Source: JAFEBO01 sp036392375
GTDB lineage: Bacteria > Planctomycetota > Phycisphaerae > Phycisphaerales > UBA1924
Length of the DNA stretch: 59,842 nt
NCBI GenBank assembly: GCA_036392375.1
Contig: DASVYC010000091.1
Span: 1 to 59,842, forward strand
Direction: 5' to 3'
Part shown: positions 50,255 to 59,444 of the stretch, piece by piece
Layout of the letters: each line of letters starts with the position of its first letter
Numbering within the stretch: position 1 is the stretch's first letter
Program-made: the position numbers and the translations under genes
Notes under the pieces: generated by a model
What the model saw: only the letters and a program-made list of their open reading frames with translations
What the model was told of the DNA's origin: nothing
The model's database searches: none

Positions 50255-50884
50255 TCACTCCTTCACAAACATCTTGAACGCGATCGCCGCCAGCACGGCT
50301 CCCAGAAACTGCCCGAAGACATGGGGCCCCAGGTCCGCCCAGTTCACCGCTCCCCACAGCCCCAGCGCCAACGCCACCGCCGGGTTAAACACGGCCCCCG
50401 AGATCGGCCCCACGCACAGCGCACCGGCCAGCACGACCAACCCGATCGCGATGCCGTAGTGCGAGTTGTTCGCGTTTGCTTTTGCCGTCGCGACGTTCAG
50501 GATCACGAACGCGAGCGCGAACGTGAACAGCGCCTCGGCGATCAGCGCGGGGATCGGCACAAACGTGATCGGCGTGATCTTCGCGCCGCTCTTGAGATAC
50601 AGCACCAGGAACGCCGCCGCCGCCGCTCCCACGCACTGGGCGACGATGTACGGGATGGCGTCCGCGACAAAGCACTTGCCACGCACCGTGACCGCCGCCG
50701 TCACGGCGGGGTTGTAGTGGGCCCCGGATATGTGCCCGCCTGCGTAGATCATCGCGATCAGCGTCGCCGCGATCGCCACCGGCGCCCACACCCCCGCGCC
50801 CCCGGGGTCGATCGTGGTCAAGCCGATCGCGCTCACGAGAAAAAACGTGCCGATCGATTCGACGGCGTATTTGGAAGCGGCCAT
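50255..50884 (-). CDS. MIP-family aquaporin/glycerol channel
   Basis: 209 residues. Two NPA half-helix motifs, AHYNPAVT and AVFNPAVA, and six hydrophobic helices (SIGTFFLVSAIGLTTID, VAIAATLIAMIYAGGHISG, YIVAQCVGAAAAAFLVLYL, ALFTFALAFVILNVATA, GIAIGLVVLAGALCVGPI, FGQFLGAVLAAIAFKMF). GGAG precedes the ATG at 50884. Water or small-solute channel of the inner membrane; selectivity not readable. Confidence 0.93.
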   Translation of the reverse strand: MAASKYAVESIGTFFLVSAIGLTTIDPGGAGVWAPVAIAATLIAMIYAGGHISGAHYNPAVTAAVTVRGKCFVADAIPYIVAQCVGAAAAAFLVLYLKSGAKITPITFVPIPALIAEALFTFALAFVILNVATAKANANNSHYGIAIGLVVLAGALCVGPISGAVFNPAVALALGLWGAVNWADLGPHVFGQFLGAVLAAIAFKMFVKE

Positions 50885-50989
50885 ACATGGACTCCGTCGA
50901 CGGCCCGGCATGAGCCGTCGGCGGGAAGGTACCATGCTCAAGCCGCGCACGCAACGGGACCGGTAATGCTCGTGCGAGCACGGCGATCT

Positions 50990-52084
50990 CTAAGGACATT
51001 CGAGCGCGTCGTACTGCAACGCGAAGCCGGTGAAGTCCAGATCATCGACAAACCCGTCGACATTTAGGTCCGCCGCGCAGGCCGCGGGGCACACAAAGTC
51101 GTCGTACGCCGAAACAAACAGCAAGAAGTCCTGATCGTCGACCAACGCGTCCCGCGTCAGGTCGGCGCCACAGGCGATCACTAAACCGATCGGAAACGTG
51201 GTCGAATACGAGAAGCACGCGGAGTGCACCCGGCATCGGTAGCTGCCCGCGTCGGAAGGGATGGGATGGAGAATGGTCAGAGTGTTTGAACCGAGCCCCG
51301 AATAGTGTGTCGCGTCCGTCAGCAGCACGCCATTGTGATACCACTCGTATCCGATGCCCAGAGCTGCCCCGACCGTGAACACGGCGGGCTCGCTGGGCTG
51401 GGCAATCGTCGAACCGACGAAGCTCTCGTACCCAGGCCCCGGGCAGCCGCCGGTGGCCAAGTTGATCGTCGCGTTGACGTCCTCCCTGGTGTTGCCGTCT
51501 TCGGGTTTGGCGGTCTGTCGGTTGATCGGGGAACCCGAGTGATAGAAGGTGAGCCCGGGAGTGTTCCCGCTGCCGAAGGTCTTGTTCGAGATGGTGAGCG
51601 AGCGGGGCTGCGGATTCGAACTCAGCTTGAGGTCGCCGTGGAGGATGTAAAACGTGGACTGCGGCGCCTCCAGATACCCCTCGAGGCTCAGCAGGATCTG
51701 GCTTGCGAACGAAGTCACCGCGGTCGTGCCGATCACGCCCGATCCGGCGACACTGGTCAACGCCGGATTCCCAGTCGGAGCGGTTCGCACGACATTCTGA
51801 ATCACATCGCCAGCGGTAAAGCCCACGACCTGTTGAGATCCTGTGAAGCGGGCGACGGCGACCGCGGTGCCGGATCCATCCGCGGTCATCACGGTGACGC
51901 CAGGTCCGAAGTACGCACTCATGCGAAAATAGACCAAAGCGCCCGGGGGAGCGCTCACTGCGGTGCTCCACGTCATCCGATCGAGCGATACCTCGTAGCG
52001 CAGTCCGTACGTTCCCGCGGCACACGCCCAGGGGCCGAGCAGAAGCGAGAGGATGAGGAAAATGGGAGTCCGCAGCGCGAGCAC
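50990..52084 (-). CDS. Secreted protein with Ig-like and paired dockerin-like repeats
   Basis: 364 residues from a GTG. Signal peptide TPIFLILSLLLGPWACAAG. Then GLRYEVSLDRMTWSTAVSAP and a beta-rich domain, an Ig-like segment near 225-310 (GYEWYHNGVLLTDATHYSGL, PIPSDAGSYRCRVHSAC), and two dockerin-like units (GADLTRDALVDDQDFLLFVS and AADLNVDGFVDDLDFTGFAL) ending LECP. Paralogue of the gene immediately upstream at 52127. Confidence 0.88.
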   Translation of the reverse strand: MLALRTPIFLILSLLLGPWACAAGTYGLRYEVSLDRMTWSTAVSAPPGALVYFRMSAYFGPGVTVMTADGSGTAVAVARFTGSQQVVGFTAGDVIQNVVRTAPTGNPALTSVAGSGVIGTTAVTSFASQILLSLEGYLEAPQSTFYILHGDLKLSSNPQPRSLTISNKTFGSGNTPGLTFYHSGSPINRQTAKPEDGNTREDVNATINLATGGCPGPGYESFVGSTIAQPSEPAVFTVGAALGIGYEWYHNGVLLTDATHYSGLGSNTLTILHPIPSDAGSYRCRVHSACFSYSTTFPIGLVIACGADLTRDALVDDQDFLLFVSAYDDFVCPAACAADLNVDGFVDDLDFTGFALQYDALECP

Positions 52085-52126
52085 TCCGAGTTGATGCAGT
52101 CCAATCGAGCGGCAGTCGGCAGAAGC

Positions 52127-53236
52127 TCAGGGAACGCACAGCAATGCGTTGTACTGGGAAGCAAAGGACAGGAAGTCCAGGTCGTCGACCACGCCGTCGG
52201 CGTTCAGGTCCGCCGGACACGGCCCGGGTGGGCAGTTCAGCTCGGAGTACGCAGCCGCGAAGATCCCGAAATCGGCGTCGTTCACGAATTCGTCGTTGTT
52301 GAGATCCGCCGTGCACGGAATTGAAACGACCTGCGGGTCGGTGAAGATGGATTCGCAGTTGGAGCGGCACCGAAGCGTGTAGGAGCCCGAGTCCAGAGCA
52401 TTGGGATGTGAGATCGACAGTGTCTTGGTCGTGGTGCCGGAGAATCGGCCACCCTCGACCAGCGGCACATCATCGTGATACCAGAGGAACCGGTCTGCCG
52501 CGGCCGACACATCCGCCTGGATCACGATCGGAGTGTTGAACAGACCGTTGGAGCTCACCTTTACACCATTGACGGTCACCGGATCGCACGGCCCTGCGTT
52601 GACGTTGATCAGGGCGTTGACATCGATCCGTGGACCCGACAAGGCGCTGGGCGGTCCCGCTTTTCCGTCCGCGGTGTCCAAGAAGTACTGCAACCCTGGT
52701 GCGTTACTTGCGCCGAAGGTGTTGTTCTTGATCGTGATTGTTCTCGAAGTTGCGTCAGAACCGATCGTGATCTTGCCGGAGTAGATGGGATACACCTGCT
52801 CCGGGTTGCTGACCAATGGTGCGAGCTGCGCGGGCAGAAGGAGGCGAGCGCCAAAGCTCACGAGGCTCGCCGTTCCAACGACATTGCCCGAAACGGTGAG
52901 CAGTTGGGTGCCACCTGCGGCCGCAAGACGGGTCACGCTCACAATCTTGTCGCCGGGTACGAAACCGGCCGCGATCGAAGAGCCGACGAAACGAAAGAAC
53001 GCGATGCCAGCTCCGTTGACCGTCTGACCGTTGGACGTCGAGGAAACCGTGATCGGCGCAACGAAGTACGAGCTCATGCGAAAATACGCCGTCTCGCCCT
53101 CGATCACGTCGACCGACGGCGACCAGGTCGTGCCGTCCTTGCTGACCTCAAAGCGCAGACCCCACGCGGCCTCCGCGGCGGTGGCGAGCGAGAGCGTCGC
53201 GGCGAGCGACAGCACGGCGGTGCGAGTGAACTTCAT
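52127..53236 (-). CDS. Secreted protein with Ig-like and paired dockerin-like repeats (paralogue)
   Basis: 369 residues; GGAGG precedes the ATG at 53236. Signal peptide AVLSLAATLSLATAAEA, then WGLRFEVSKDGTTWSPSVDV, the same domain order as the gene at 50990, an Ig-like segment (FLWYHDDVPLVEGGRFSGTT, ALDSGSYTLRCRSNC), and dockerin-like units TADLNNDEFVNDADFGIFAA and PADLNADGVVDDLDFLSFAS ending LLCVP. 42 bases separate the two genes, so a tandem duplication in one operon is likely. Confidence 0.88.
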   Translation of the reverse strand: MKFTRTAVLSLAATLSLATAAEAAWGLRFEVSKDGTTWSPSVDVIEGETAYFRMSSYFVAPITVSSTSNGQTVNGAGIAFFRFVGSSIAAGFVPGDKIVSVTRLAAAGGTQLLTVSGNVVGTASLVSFGARLLLPAQLAPLVSNPEQVYPIYSGKITIGSDATSRTITIKNNTFGASNAPGLQYFLDTADGKAGPPSALSGPRIDVNALINVNAGPCDPVTVNGVKVSSNGLFNTPIVIQADVSAAADRFLWYHDDVPLVEGGRFSGTTTKTLSISHPNALDSGSYTLRCRSNCESIFTDPQVVSIPCTADLNNDEFVNDADFGIFAAAYSELNCPPGPCPADLNADGVVDDLDFLSFASQYNALLCVP

Positions 53237-53353
53237 TGTGCAAAGCCTCCAATCCCACAAGAGACTTCACCGTACCGGACGGTCCCAGAAGTCGCAAGGA
53301 AAATTGGAACCTCAATCCACATTCTCACGGATCGTTTAATGACACAGGAGAAC

Positions 53354-55162
53354 TCACGGGCTCTTCCAGCTCTGCGCAATCGGCATGCGCCGCCCCGTTC
53401 CGAACGCCACCCCGGTCACCTTCAATCCCGTGGCCGCCTGCCGCCGCTTGTACTCGCTCACGTCTGTTAGCCGGATCACCCGGCGCACGGTCGCCTCATC
53501 AAATCCCGCCCGGCCCGCGCACGCCGCGACAATCTGCGCCGCGCTCTCGTGACATTCGATGTACCGAGACACAATCTCATCCAGCACGTCGTACGCCGGA
53601 AGCGAGTCCTGGTCGGTCTGATTAGGCCGCAGCTCCGCGCTCGGCGGCTTGTCGATGCTCCCCGCAGGGATCGGCGGCGTGGCAAACCCCAGCCGCGCGT
53701 GCTGCTCGTTCATGAACCGGGCCAGCCGATACACCCAGTGCTTGGTCACATCCGACAGCACGGCGAGCCCGCCGTTCATGTCGCCATAGAGCGTGCAGTA
53801 CCCGACCGCGAGTTCCGACTTGTTCCCAGTTGTGAGCACGATCGCGCCCGTGCGGTTGGACAGCGCCATCAGGATCGTGCCCCGCAGCCGCGACTGCAGG
53901 TTCTCCTCCGCCAAGTCGGGCAGCGTCCGGCCCAGCAACGACGCGCCAAGCTGCTGCATCGCCGGGTCGATCGCCGCCACGGCTCCTTCAAACGCCGCCG
54001 CAATCGGGATGGTGACGCACCGCATCCTCAGCCGCTCCGCAAGGTCGTACGCGTCCGATCTGCTGTGATTGCTCGAATACGGGCCCGGCAAGCTGACGCC
54101 CAGCACGTTCGCAGGGCCGAGCGCCGCGGCCGCGATCGCCGCCGTCACCGCGCTGTCGATCCCGCCCGACAAACCCAGAAGCGCCGACTTGAATCCGGTC
54201 TTCCCCAGGTAGTCCCGCACGCCCATGACCAATCCGCGGAACAACTGCTCATCGTCCGACAGATCCCTGTCGTGCCCGTGGTCCGCGCCTGCGGACCGGG
54301 CAGCCGAGATCGCCGCCTGCGTCCGGTCCGGCGCCACGATCGCCGACACCACGACGGCCTTCTCTTGCGTGAGCGGCAGATCGACGCAAACCAGCGCCGT
54401 CTCGAACGCCGCGGCCCGGATCATCACCCGGCCATCCGGCCCCACGACGCACGAGCGTCCGTCAAAGAGCAGATCGTCGTTGCCCCCGACCTGGTTTACG
54501 CTCACGACGTGGATGCCGTGCCGCTGCGCGTGCTTGCGCAAGATCGCCAGATGACGCTCGCCCTTTCCAAGGACAAACGGGCTGGCCGACGCCGACAGAA
54601 CCGCCCGGCACCCCAGCGCCGCCAGCTCATCAATCGGGTCCGGCCCGTCCGTGTACCGAGCCGCAAACCCCGCGTCCTCGCCGCGCCACAAGTCCTCGCA
54701 GATCGCCAGCCCCAAGCGCACCGTCCCGCGGTGACCGGGGACATCGATCACGACCGCTCGCGAACCGGGCGTGAAGTACCGATCCTCGTCAAAGACGTCG
54801 TAGGTCGGCAGCAGCCGCTTGTCGTACGCGGCGAATTGCCGCCCGTCGCGATACGCCACCAGCGAGTTGCTGATCCCCACGCGTCGCCCGGCCGCGTCCA
54901 GCGCCGGCCGCGGCAAACCCAGGATGATCGTTGTGTCCCTCGAGTGCGCTTCGGCAATGCCGTCGGCCGCACGCTGACAAGCCTCGAGAAACCCGGACTG
55001 CAGCAACAGGTCCCGCGGCGGATAGCCGCACACCGAGAGCTCGGGGAACAGCACCGTGTCCGCCTCGAGATCCCGGGCCTTGTCGATCATCGCCGCGATG
55101 GCCGCGGCGTTCGCTTCCAAGGCACCGATGGTCGGATTCGTCTGAGCGAGCGCAAGCCGCAT
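53354..55162 (-). CDS. nadE: Glutamine-hydrolysing NAD+ synthase
   Basis: 602 residues. N-terminal nitrilase-type glutaminase with Glu41 (FPELSVCGYP), Lys115 (YDKRLLPTYDVFD) and Cys155 (GLAICEDLW). The C-terminal synthetase has the P-loop GLSGGIDSAVTAAIAAAALG, the TTGNKSELAVGYCTLYGDM signature and RRVIRLTDVSEYKRRQA. It converts nicotinic acid adenine dinucleotide plus glutamine and ATP to NAD. The ATG at 55162 opens MRLALAQTNPTIG, as usual. Confidence 0.96.
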   Translation of the reverse strand: MRLALAQTNPTIGALEANAAAIAAMIDKARDLEADTVLFPELSVCGYPPRDLLLQSGFLEACQRAADGIAEAHSRDTTIILGLPRPALDAAGRRVGISNSLVAYRDGRQFAAYDKRLLPTYDVFDEDRYFTPGSRAVVIDVPGHRGTVRLGLAICEDLWRGEDAGFAARYTDGPDPIDELAALGCRAVLSASASPFVLGKGERHLAILRKHAQRHGIHVVSVNQVGGNDDLLFDGRSCVVGPDGRVMIRAAAFETALVCVDLPLTQEKAVVVSAIVAPDRTQAAISAARSAGADHGHDRDLSDDEQLFRGLVMGVRDYLGKTGFKSALLGLSGGIDSAVTAAIAAAALGPANVLGVSLPGPYSSNHSRSDAYDLAERLRMRCVTIPIAAAFEGAVAAIDPAMQQLGASLLGRTLPDLAEENLQSRLRGTILMALSNRTGAIVLTTGNKSELAVGYCTLYGDMNGGLAVLSDVTKHWVYRLARFMNEQHARLGFATPPIPAGSIDKPPSAELRPNQTDQDSLPAYDVLDEIVSRYIECHESAAQIVAACAGRAGFDEATVRRVIRLTDVSEYKRRQAATGLKVTGVAFGTGRRMPIAQSWKSP

Positions 55163-55257
55163 GCACAAAGAATAGTGGAGAGACTCGCCGCGGGAGAGGA
55201 ACGCTCCGCGCCAGCTCCCTCCCCCCGGACCGCCCTCCGCGGCATATTCTCTGCCCG

Positions 55258-55686
55258 ATGATTACGCCCGCACCCACGACCAAGATCGACCCCAAGCTCT
55301 GCCGCGGCGTCCTCGAGCAGATCGTGCCCGAGTCCGCCACCAAGCCCGCGTACATCGTCATTAGCGTGCCCAACACCAGCTACCAGATCCACCTGCTCGG
55401 CACCGCTGGGGGCGAGATCGGCAAGACCATCGTCGGCACCGTTCGCGCCAAAGCCCGTCGCATCGATGTCGTGCAGAGCGGCGGACGATACCTCGAGCCC
55501 GTCTTCGGCCGCCCCCGCCGGATCCAGGGAAGCATCGTCGCGATCGACGGCAGCAGCGTCGTCGTCAACGCCGGTGTGCCCGTGCATGTCGAACCCACCG
55601 ACCCGCGCCAGAGCGCGGGCGGATTTCAGGTCGGTCAGTTCATCAGCTTCGACGCCCTCGACGGCGCCACGTTCACCCAGGCCTGA
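55258..55686 (+). CDS. Conserved-looking hypothetical protein (142 aa)
   Basis: Soluble and beta-rich: an N-terminal helix (KIDPKLCRGVLEQIVPES), then strands YIVISVPNTSYQIHLLGTAG, GKTIVGTVRAKARRIDVVQS and GSIVAIDGSSVVVNAGVPVH, ending FQVGQFISFDALDGATF. The pattern suggests an OB-like barrel. No family assigned. Divergent from the NAD synthase gene and convergent with motB. Confidence 0.7.
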   Translation: MITPAPTTKIDPKLCRGVLEQIVPESATKPAYIVISVPNTSYQIHLLGTAGGEIGKTIVGTVRAKARRIDVVQSGGRYLEPVFGRPRRIQGSIVAIDGSSVVVNAGVPVHVEPTDPRQSAGGFQVGQFISFDALDGATFTQA

Positions 55687-55695
55687 GCCGCATCG

Positions 55696-56541
55696 TCAAT
55701 CGCTCACCGGCTCGTTGCCCGTCGCCTGCTTGGCGTACGGATCCGGCGGCAGCGACTCGCTCGTCAGGATGATCTCCACCCGCTGATTGGTGCGGTCGTT
55801 CTCGCGTGACCACGTATTGGGCACCAACCGGTCGTTGTCGGCGCACGACACCACCCGCAACTGATTCGACGGCACGCCCAGCTCCACCAGCGCCTGGATC
55901 ACCGCCATCGCGCGATCGGTTCCGAGCTTGAACGCACGGGTCGAATCCCGCTGCGCCTCGTGCGGGCTGACGTGGCCGCGCACCTCGACGAAGAACCGCT
56001 GACCGATGATCTTCTTGGCCGTGTCCTTCAGCACCTCCCGGGCGCTGGCCGTGATCGCCACCGAGTTGTCGTCGAAAGCCACCTTCGAGCCGATGGCGCT
56101 GTAATCGCTCTTGCGGATCGATTGCTGGCTCGGCTTCTTCCCGGGCACGCCGTCGCCCTCGGATTCACCCCGCAATTCACGCAGCCGCTGCACGAACTGC
56201 TGCTCCTGCGGCTTGCTCGAGCTGATGTCGATGGGGTTGCCGAACCCCTCGCGCATACCAATCACAAAGTCCAGCATCGCCTTGCTCGGCGTCCCTGCCT
56301 CGTCCGACGGGTCGCCCGCGCTCGGGTCCTTGCCCTTGGGTCCCATGTTCATCGCCAGCAAGATGACGAAGAAACCCATCATCAGCGCCACGTTGTCGGC
56401 AAACGAGATCAGCCACTCGGGTGCACCGGCCTCCTCATGCTCGCCGCCCCCGTGACCGCCGCCATGACCACCGCCGTGGCCTCCCCCGTGGCTCGCTCCG
56501 CCGTGTCCCTCGCCATGCTCGTCTTTGTGCTCGTCGGACAT
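55696..56541 (-). CDS. motB: MotB/OmpA-type flagellar stator protein with His/Gly-rich N-terminus
   Basis: 281 residues. Residues 1-40 are His/Gly/Glu-rich (GGASHGGGHGGGHGGGHGGG). The single transmembrane helix PEWLISFADNVALMMGFFVI carries the proton-path Asp49. The plug/linker is acidic. The OmpA peptidoglycan-binding domain (about 150-265) has FFVEVRGHVSPHEA, LGTDRAMAVIQALVELGV and NDRTNQRVEIILTS. Directly downstream of motA by 52 bases. The His-rich cytoplasmic tail is unusual for MotB. Confidence 0.92.
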   Translation of the reverse strand: MSDEHKDEHGEGHGGASHGGGHGGGHGGGHGGGEHEEAGAPEWLISFADNVALMMGFFVILLAMNMGPKGKDPSAGDPSDEAGTPSKAMLDFVIGMREGFGNPIDISSSKPQEQQFVQRLRELRGESEGDGVPGKKPSQQSIRKSDYSAIGSKVAFDDNSVAITASAREVLKDTAKKIIGQRFFVEVRGHVSPHEAQRDSTRAFKLGTDRAMAVIQALVELGVPSNQLRVVSCADNDRLVPNTWSRENDRTNQRVEIILTSESLPPDPYAKQATGNEPVSD

Positions 56542-56593
56542 GGCGTGCCTCTGCGGGAAAGTCGTCCGTTCGATACCGTCACACGCTCGTCAC

Positions 56594-57376
56594 TCACGCG
56601 GCGGCCTTGAAGACCTCGCGACGGGCCGACGGGATGAACGCCAGCATCTTGTCCATCGTCACACGCGGGTTATCGCCCGCCTGGATGCTCAGGATCGCCT
56701 GCAGCATCATCTCTCGGTTGAGGATCTCCTCGCCCGACTTGATGCCCAGCTTGTCGCCGATCGGCCCCGCGATCGCGTTCGCGACCACGGCGCCGTACAT
56801 GGTCGCCACGACGGCGATCGCCAGCGCGTGACCCAGGGCGCCGATGTCGGCGCTCGCGAGCTGGCCGAACATGCCGACCTGTCCGACCAGCGTGCCCACC
56901 AGGCCGTAGCCGGGGCCGTACAGCTTGATCAGGTCGAAGAACTTCTTGCCCGCCTTGTGGCGATCCTGCATCGCCAGGATCTCCATCCGCAGCGTCGCGT
57001 CGATATTCGTCGGCTCCACGCCGTCGATCGCCATCTTCAATCCCGCTGCCAGGAACGGATCCTTGATCTTCGCGATCTCAGGCTCGAGAGCCAGGATGCC
57101 GTCGCGTCGGGCCTTGTCCGAAAGTGTCTGAACCGCCGAGATGACCTCGTTCGCGTTCATGCCCTTGTTGAACAGGAACGTCTTGATGTAACCGGGCACC
57201 TGCTTCAGCTTGTCCATCGGCATCGCGATGAACACGACCGACACCGAGCCGCAACCCACCATCAGGACGCCTTCCATCGAGAAGAACATCATGAGGTTGC
57301 CGTGCGACACTTCGAAGAACACGAAGCCGAGCGCGGCCGAGCCAATGAAGATGCCGATCAGCGAGGCAATATCCAT
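56594..57376 (-). CDS. motA: MotA-type flagellar stator protein
   Basis: 260 residues. Four transmembrane helices (IGIFIGSAALGFVFFEVSHG, FFSMEGVLMVGCGSVSVVFI, YGPGYGLVGTLVGQVGMFGQ, ALAIAVVATMYGAVVANAIA) with the large cytoplasmic loop between the second and third (KARRDGILALEPEIAKIKDP), where the torque-generating charged residues lie. Conserved Pro in the third helix. Partner of MotB in the ion-conducting stator. No other flagellar genes are in the window. Confidence 0.93.
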   Translation of the reverse strand: MDIASLIGIFIGSAALGFVFFEVSHGNLMMFFSMEGVLMVGCGSVSVVFIAMPMDKLKQVPGYIKTFLFNKGMNANEVISAVQTLSDKARRDGILALEPEIAKIKDPFLAAGLKMAIDGVEPTNIDATLRMEILAMQDRHKAGKKFFDLIKLYGPGYGLVGTLVGQVGMFGQLASADIGALGHALAIAVVATMYGAVVANAIAGPIGDKLGIKSGEEILNREMMLQAILSIQAGDNPRVTMDKMLAFIPSARREVFKAAA

Positions 57377-57583
57377 GAGCTCGCGCTCCTCCGCAATCTG
57401 CGAACAACAAGCAGACGCTCGGGAGACTCATCGACCCACCGTACCACCCGCCAACGCACCGAACTCCGCGCCGACCCGTCGTTGCAACGGTGGGGGGGTG
57501 TGTGACGGTTGCTCCGACACAAACGGACGTTCCGCCGCGCCGGTTATCGGAGGCGTCGGCAAGCCCGCAGCGCAGATCGCGGA

Positions 57584-58246
57584 TCACCGCCCCGCGGAGA
57601 ACACCGCGGCGATCAACTCGTCCGACGTCTTTGGCGTTGCCTTTCCGGCCTTGCTCGCACGGTCCAGCGCCAGCATCACCCGCCGTTCCGCGTCCGATCG
57701 CGATTCGCCCAGCGCCACCAGCGCCGCCACAGCCTCCTCGCCGATCGGGTTCAGCCGCGGCTCCGAGAACACCGCCGAAGACTTGACCTCCAGCGTCCGC
57801 AGCTCCTGCTCGCTCAGGTACGGCTCCACCTTTCCCGACAGCTCCGCGATGATCGTCTCCGCCAGCCGCTTGCCGATCTCCGGCAGTTTCACCAACGCCC
57901 CCGCGTTCCGTTCCGCGATCGCCCGCGCGATCTGCGCCGGCTCGATCGCCATCGCCCGCAGCGCCTTGCGGTTGCCGATGCCCTTCACCGTGGTGAACAG
58001 GTCGAAGAAGTCCCGGTCGCGGGCGCTCTGAAACCCGATCAACCGCGGGATGAAGCTCGTCCCTTGACCCTGACCTTCCAGATACTCCATGGTGATGAGC
58101 GTCACGCTCTGTCCGACCCGAGCCGCCAGGTGCGGCGCCACATAGGCAGGGATCAGCACCTCACGCGCGAAAGAACCGTCCGCAGATGCGATGTGCGCCG
58201 CGTCGGGTTCCAACGACTCGAGCTTTCCGGTGAGGCGGGAGATCAT
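57584..58246 (-). CDS. ruvA: Holliday junction branch-migration protein RuvA
   Basis: 220 residues. Domain I OB fold (MISRLTGKLESLEPDAAHIA, YLEGQGQGTSFIPRLIGFQS), domain II helix-hairpin-helix pair (LFTTVKGIGNRKALRAM and LVKLPEIGKRLAETIIAEL), domain III C-terminal helices (IGEEAVAALVALGESRSDAE, then RRVMLALDR). Works with RuvB in recombination and repair; ruvB is not adjacent. The start at 58246 gives the canonical MI N-terminus. Confidence 0.95.
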   Translation of the reverse strand: MISRLTGKLESLEPDAAHIASADGSFAREVLIPAYVAPHLAARVGQSVTLITMEYLEGQGQGTSFIPRLIGFQSARDRDFFDLFTTVKGIGNRKALRAMAIEPAQIARAIAERNAGALVKLPEIGKRLAETIIAELSGKVEPYLSEQELRTLEVKSSAVFSEPRLNPIGEEAVAALVALGESRSDAERRVMLALDRASKAGKATPKTSDELIAAVFSAGR

Positions 58247-58439
58247 GGTGGAGTGATGCAAGCAAACGGTCACGAACGGCCCCAGGTTGCGGTCGCGGGC
58301 GCCCCCGCGTCGCGAACCTGAATGCCGGAACCCAGCGTCCCGCAAGAAGATAGCAGCGTCCACCCCTCGTCGCACTCCTCCCCGCCGGAACCGACCCCAC
58401 GCTCGCGCATCTCAAGCCCCGGCACCCGGAGAACCCGCA

Positions 58440-59444
58440 TTGCGCACCGCACTCGCCGCTCTCACCCTCACCGCTTCGCTCCTCGCCTCGGTCGCCGCGG
58501 CCCAAACCATGAAGGCCGTGCGAGTGACCACCTACGGCGGTCCCGATGTGCTCAAAGTCGAACAGATCGAGCGCCCCAAGGCTGGCCCGGGTGAGCTGCT
58601 GCTGCACGTGCGTGCCGCGGGCGTCAACCCTGTGGACTGGAAGATCCGCCAGGGCTTGCTCAAGGGCATGACCCCTCAGCCGCCCTTCACGCCCGGTTAC
58701 GACGTGGCCGGCACAGTGGAGGCTCTGGGAGAAGGCGTTTCCGACTTCAAGATCGGCGACGAGATATACGCCTACCTCGCCCTCACAAAGGGCGGCGGCT
58801 ACGCCGAGTATGTCGCCGTGCCCGCCAAGGAAGCCGCCAAGAAGCCCAAGGCCGATTTCGCAGACGCCGCCGCCGTGCCCCTCGCCGGACTGACCGCCTG
58901 GCAAGCCCTCTTCACCCAAGCCTCGCTCAAGGAAGGTCAGACCGTGCTCATTCACGGCGCCGCCGGTGGCGTGGGCCACTTCGCCGTCCAGTTCGCCAAG
59001 TCCCGCGGTGCCACCGTTATCGCAACCGCCAGCAGCGCCAACCACGAGTTCCTGAAGAAGCTCGGTGCCGACATCGTCATCGACTACACCAAGGAGAAGT
59101 TCGAGGACGTCCTCAACGCCCGCAAGATCGAAGTGGACGTGGTGCTCGACACCGTGGGTGCGGACACCCACGACCGCTCTTACGCCGTGCTCAAGAAAGG
59201 CGGCACGCTCGTCTCCATCGTCCAACCCCCAAAGGCCGACAAGATGAAGGAGTTCGGCGTCAACGCCAAGGTCTTCCTCGTGAGTCCCAACGGCCCGCAG
59301 CTCGCGGAGATCGCCCGTCTCATCGACGCCGGAAAGGTCACGCCTCACGTCAGCGCCAAGCTCCCGCTGGAAGAAGCCGTCAAAGCCCACGAGCTCAGCC
59401 AGACCGGCAAGACCCGCGGCAAGATCGTGCTGGAAGTGAAATAG
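58440..59444 (+). CDS. Exported zinc-independent NADPH:quinone-oxidoreductase-like MDR protein
   Basis: 334 residues from a TTG at 58440 with GGAGA upstream. The first 22 residues form a signal peptide (TALAALTLTASLLASVAAAQ), immediately followed by the classic start MKAVRVTTYGGPDVLKVEQI. GroES-like domain (GVNPVDWKIRQGLLKGM, PPFTPGYDVAGTVEALGEGV) and Rossmann domain (GQTVLIHGAAGGVGHFAVQF); no zinc-ligand Cys. If translation instead starts at the ATG at 58509 the protein would be cytoplasmic, but no ribosome site precedes that codon. Confidence 0.88.
   Translation: MRTALAALTLTASLLASVAAAQTMKAVRVTTYGGPDVLKVEQIERPKAGPGELLLHVRAAGVNPVDWKIRQGLLKGMTPQPPFTPGYDVAGTVEALGEGVSDFKIGDEIYAYLALTKGGGYAEYVAVPAKEAAKKPKADFADAAAVPLAGLTAWQALFTQASLKEGQTVLIHGAAGGVGHFAVQFAKSRGATVIATASSANHEFLKKLGADIVIDYTKEKFEDVLNARKIEVDVVLDTVGADTHDRSYAVLKKGGTLVSIVQPPKADKMKEFGVNAKVFLVSPNGPQLAEIARLIDAGKVTPHVSAKLPLEEAVKAHELSQTGKTRGKIVLEVK

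Noticed and set aside
53549..55261. Plus-strand frame of 570 codons opposite NAD synthase
   Set aside because: Arg/His/Pro-rich antisense shadow of a gene with intact catalytic residues.
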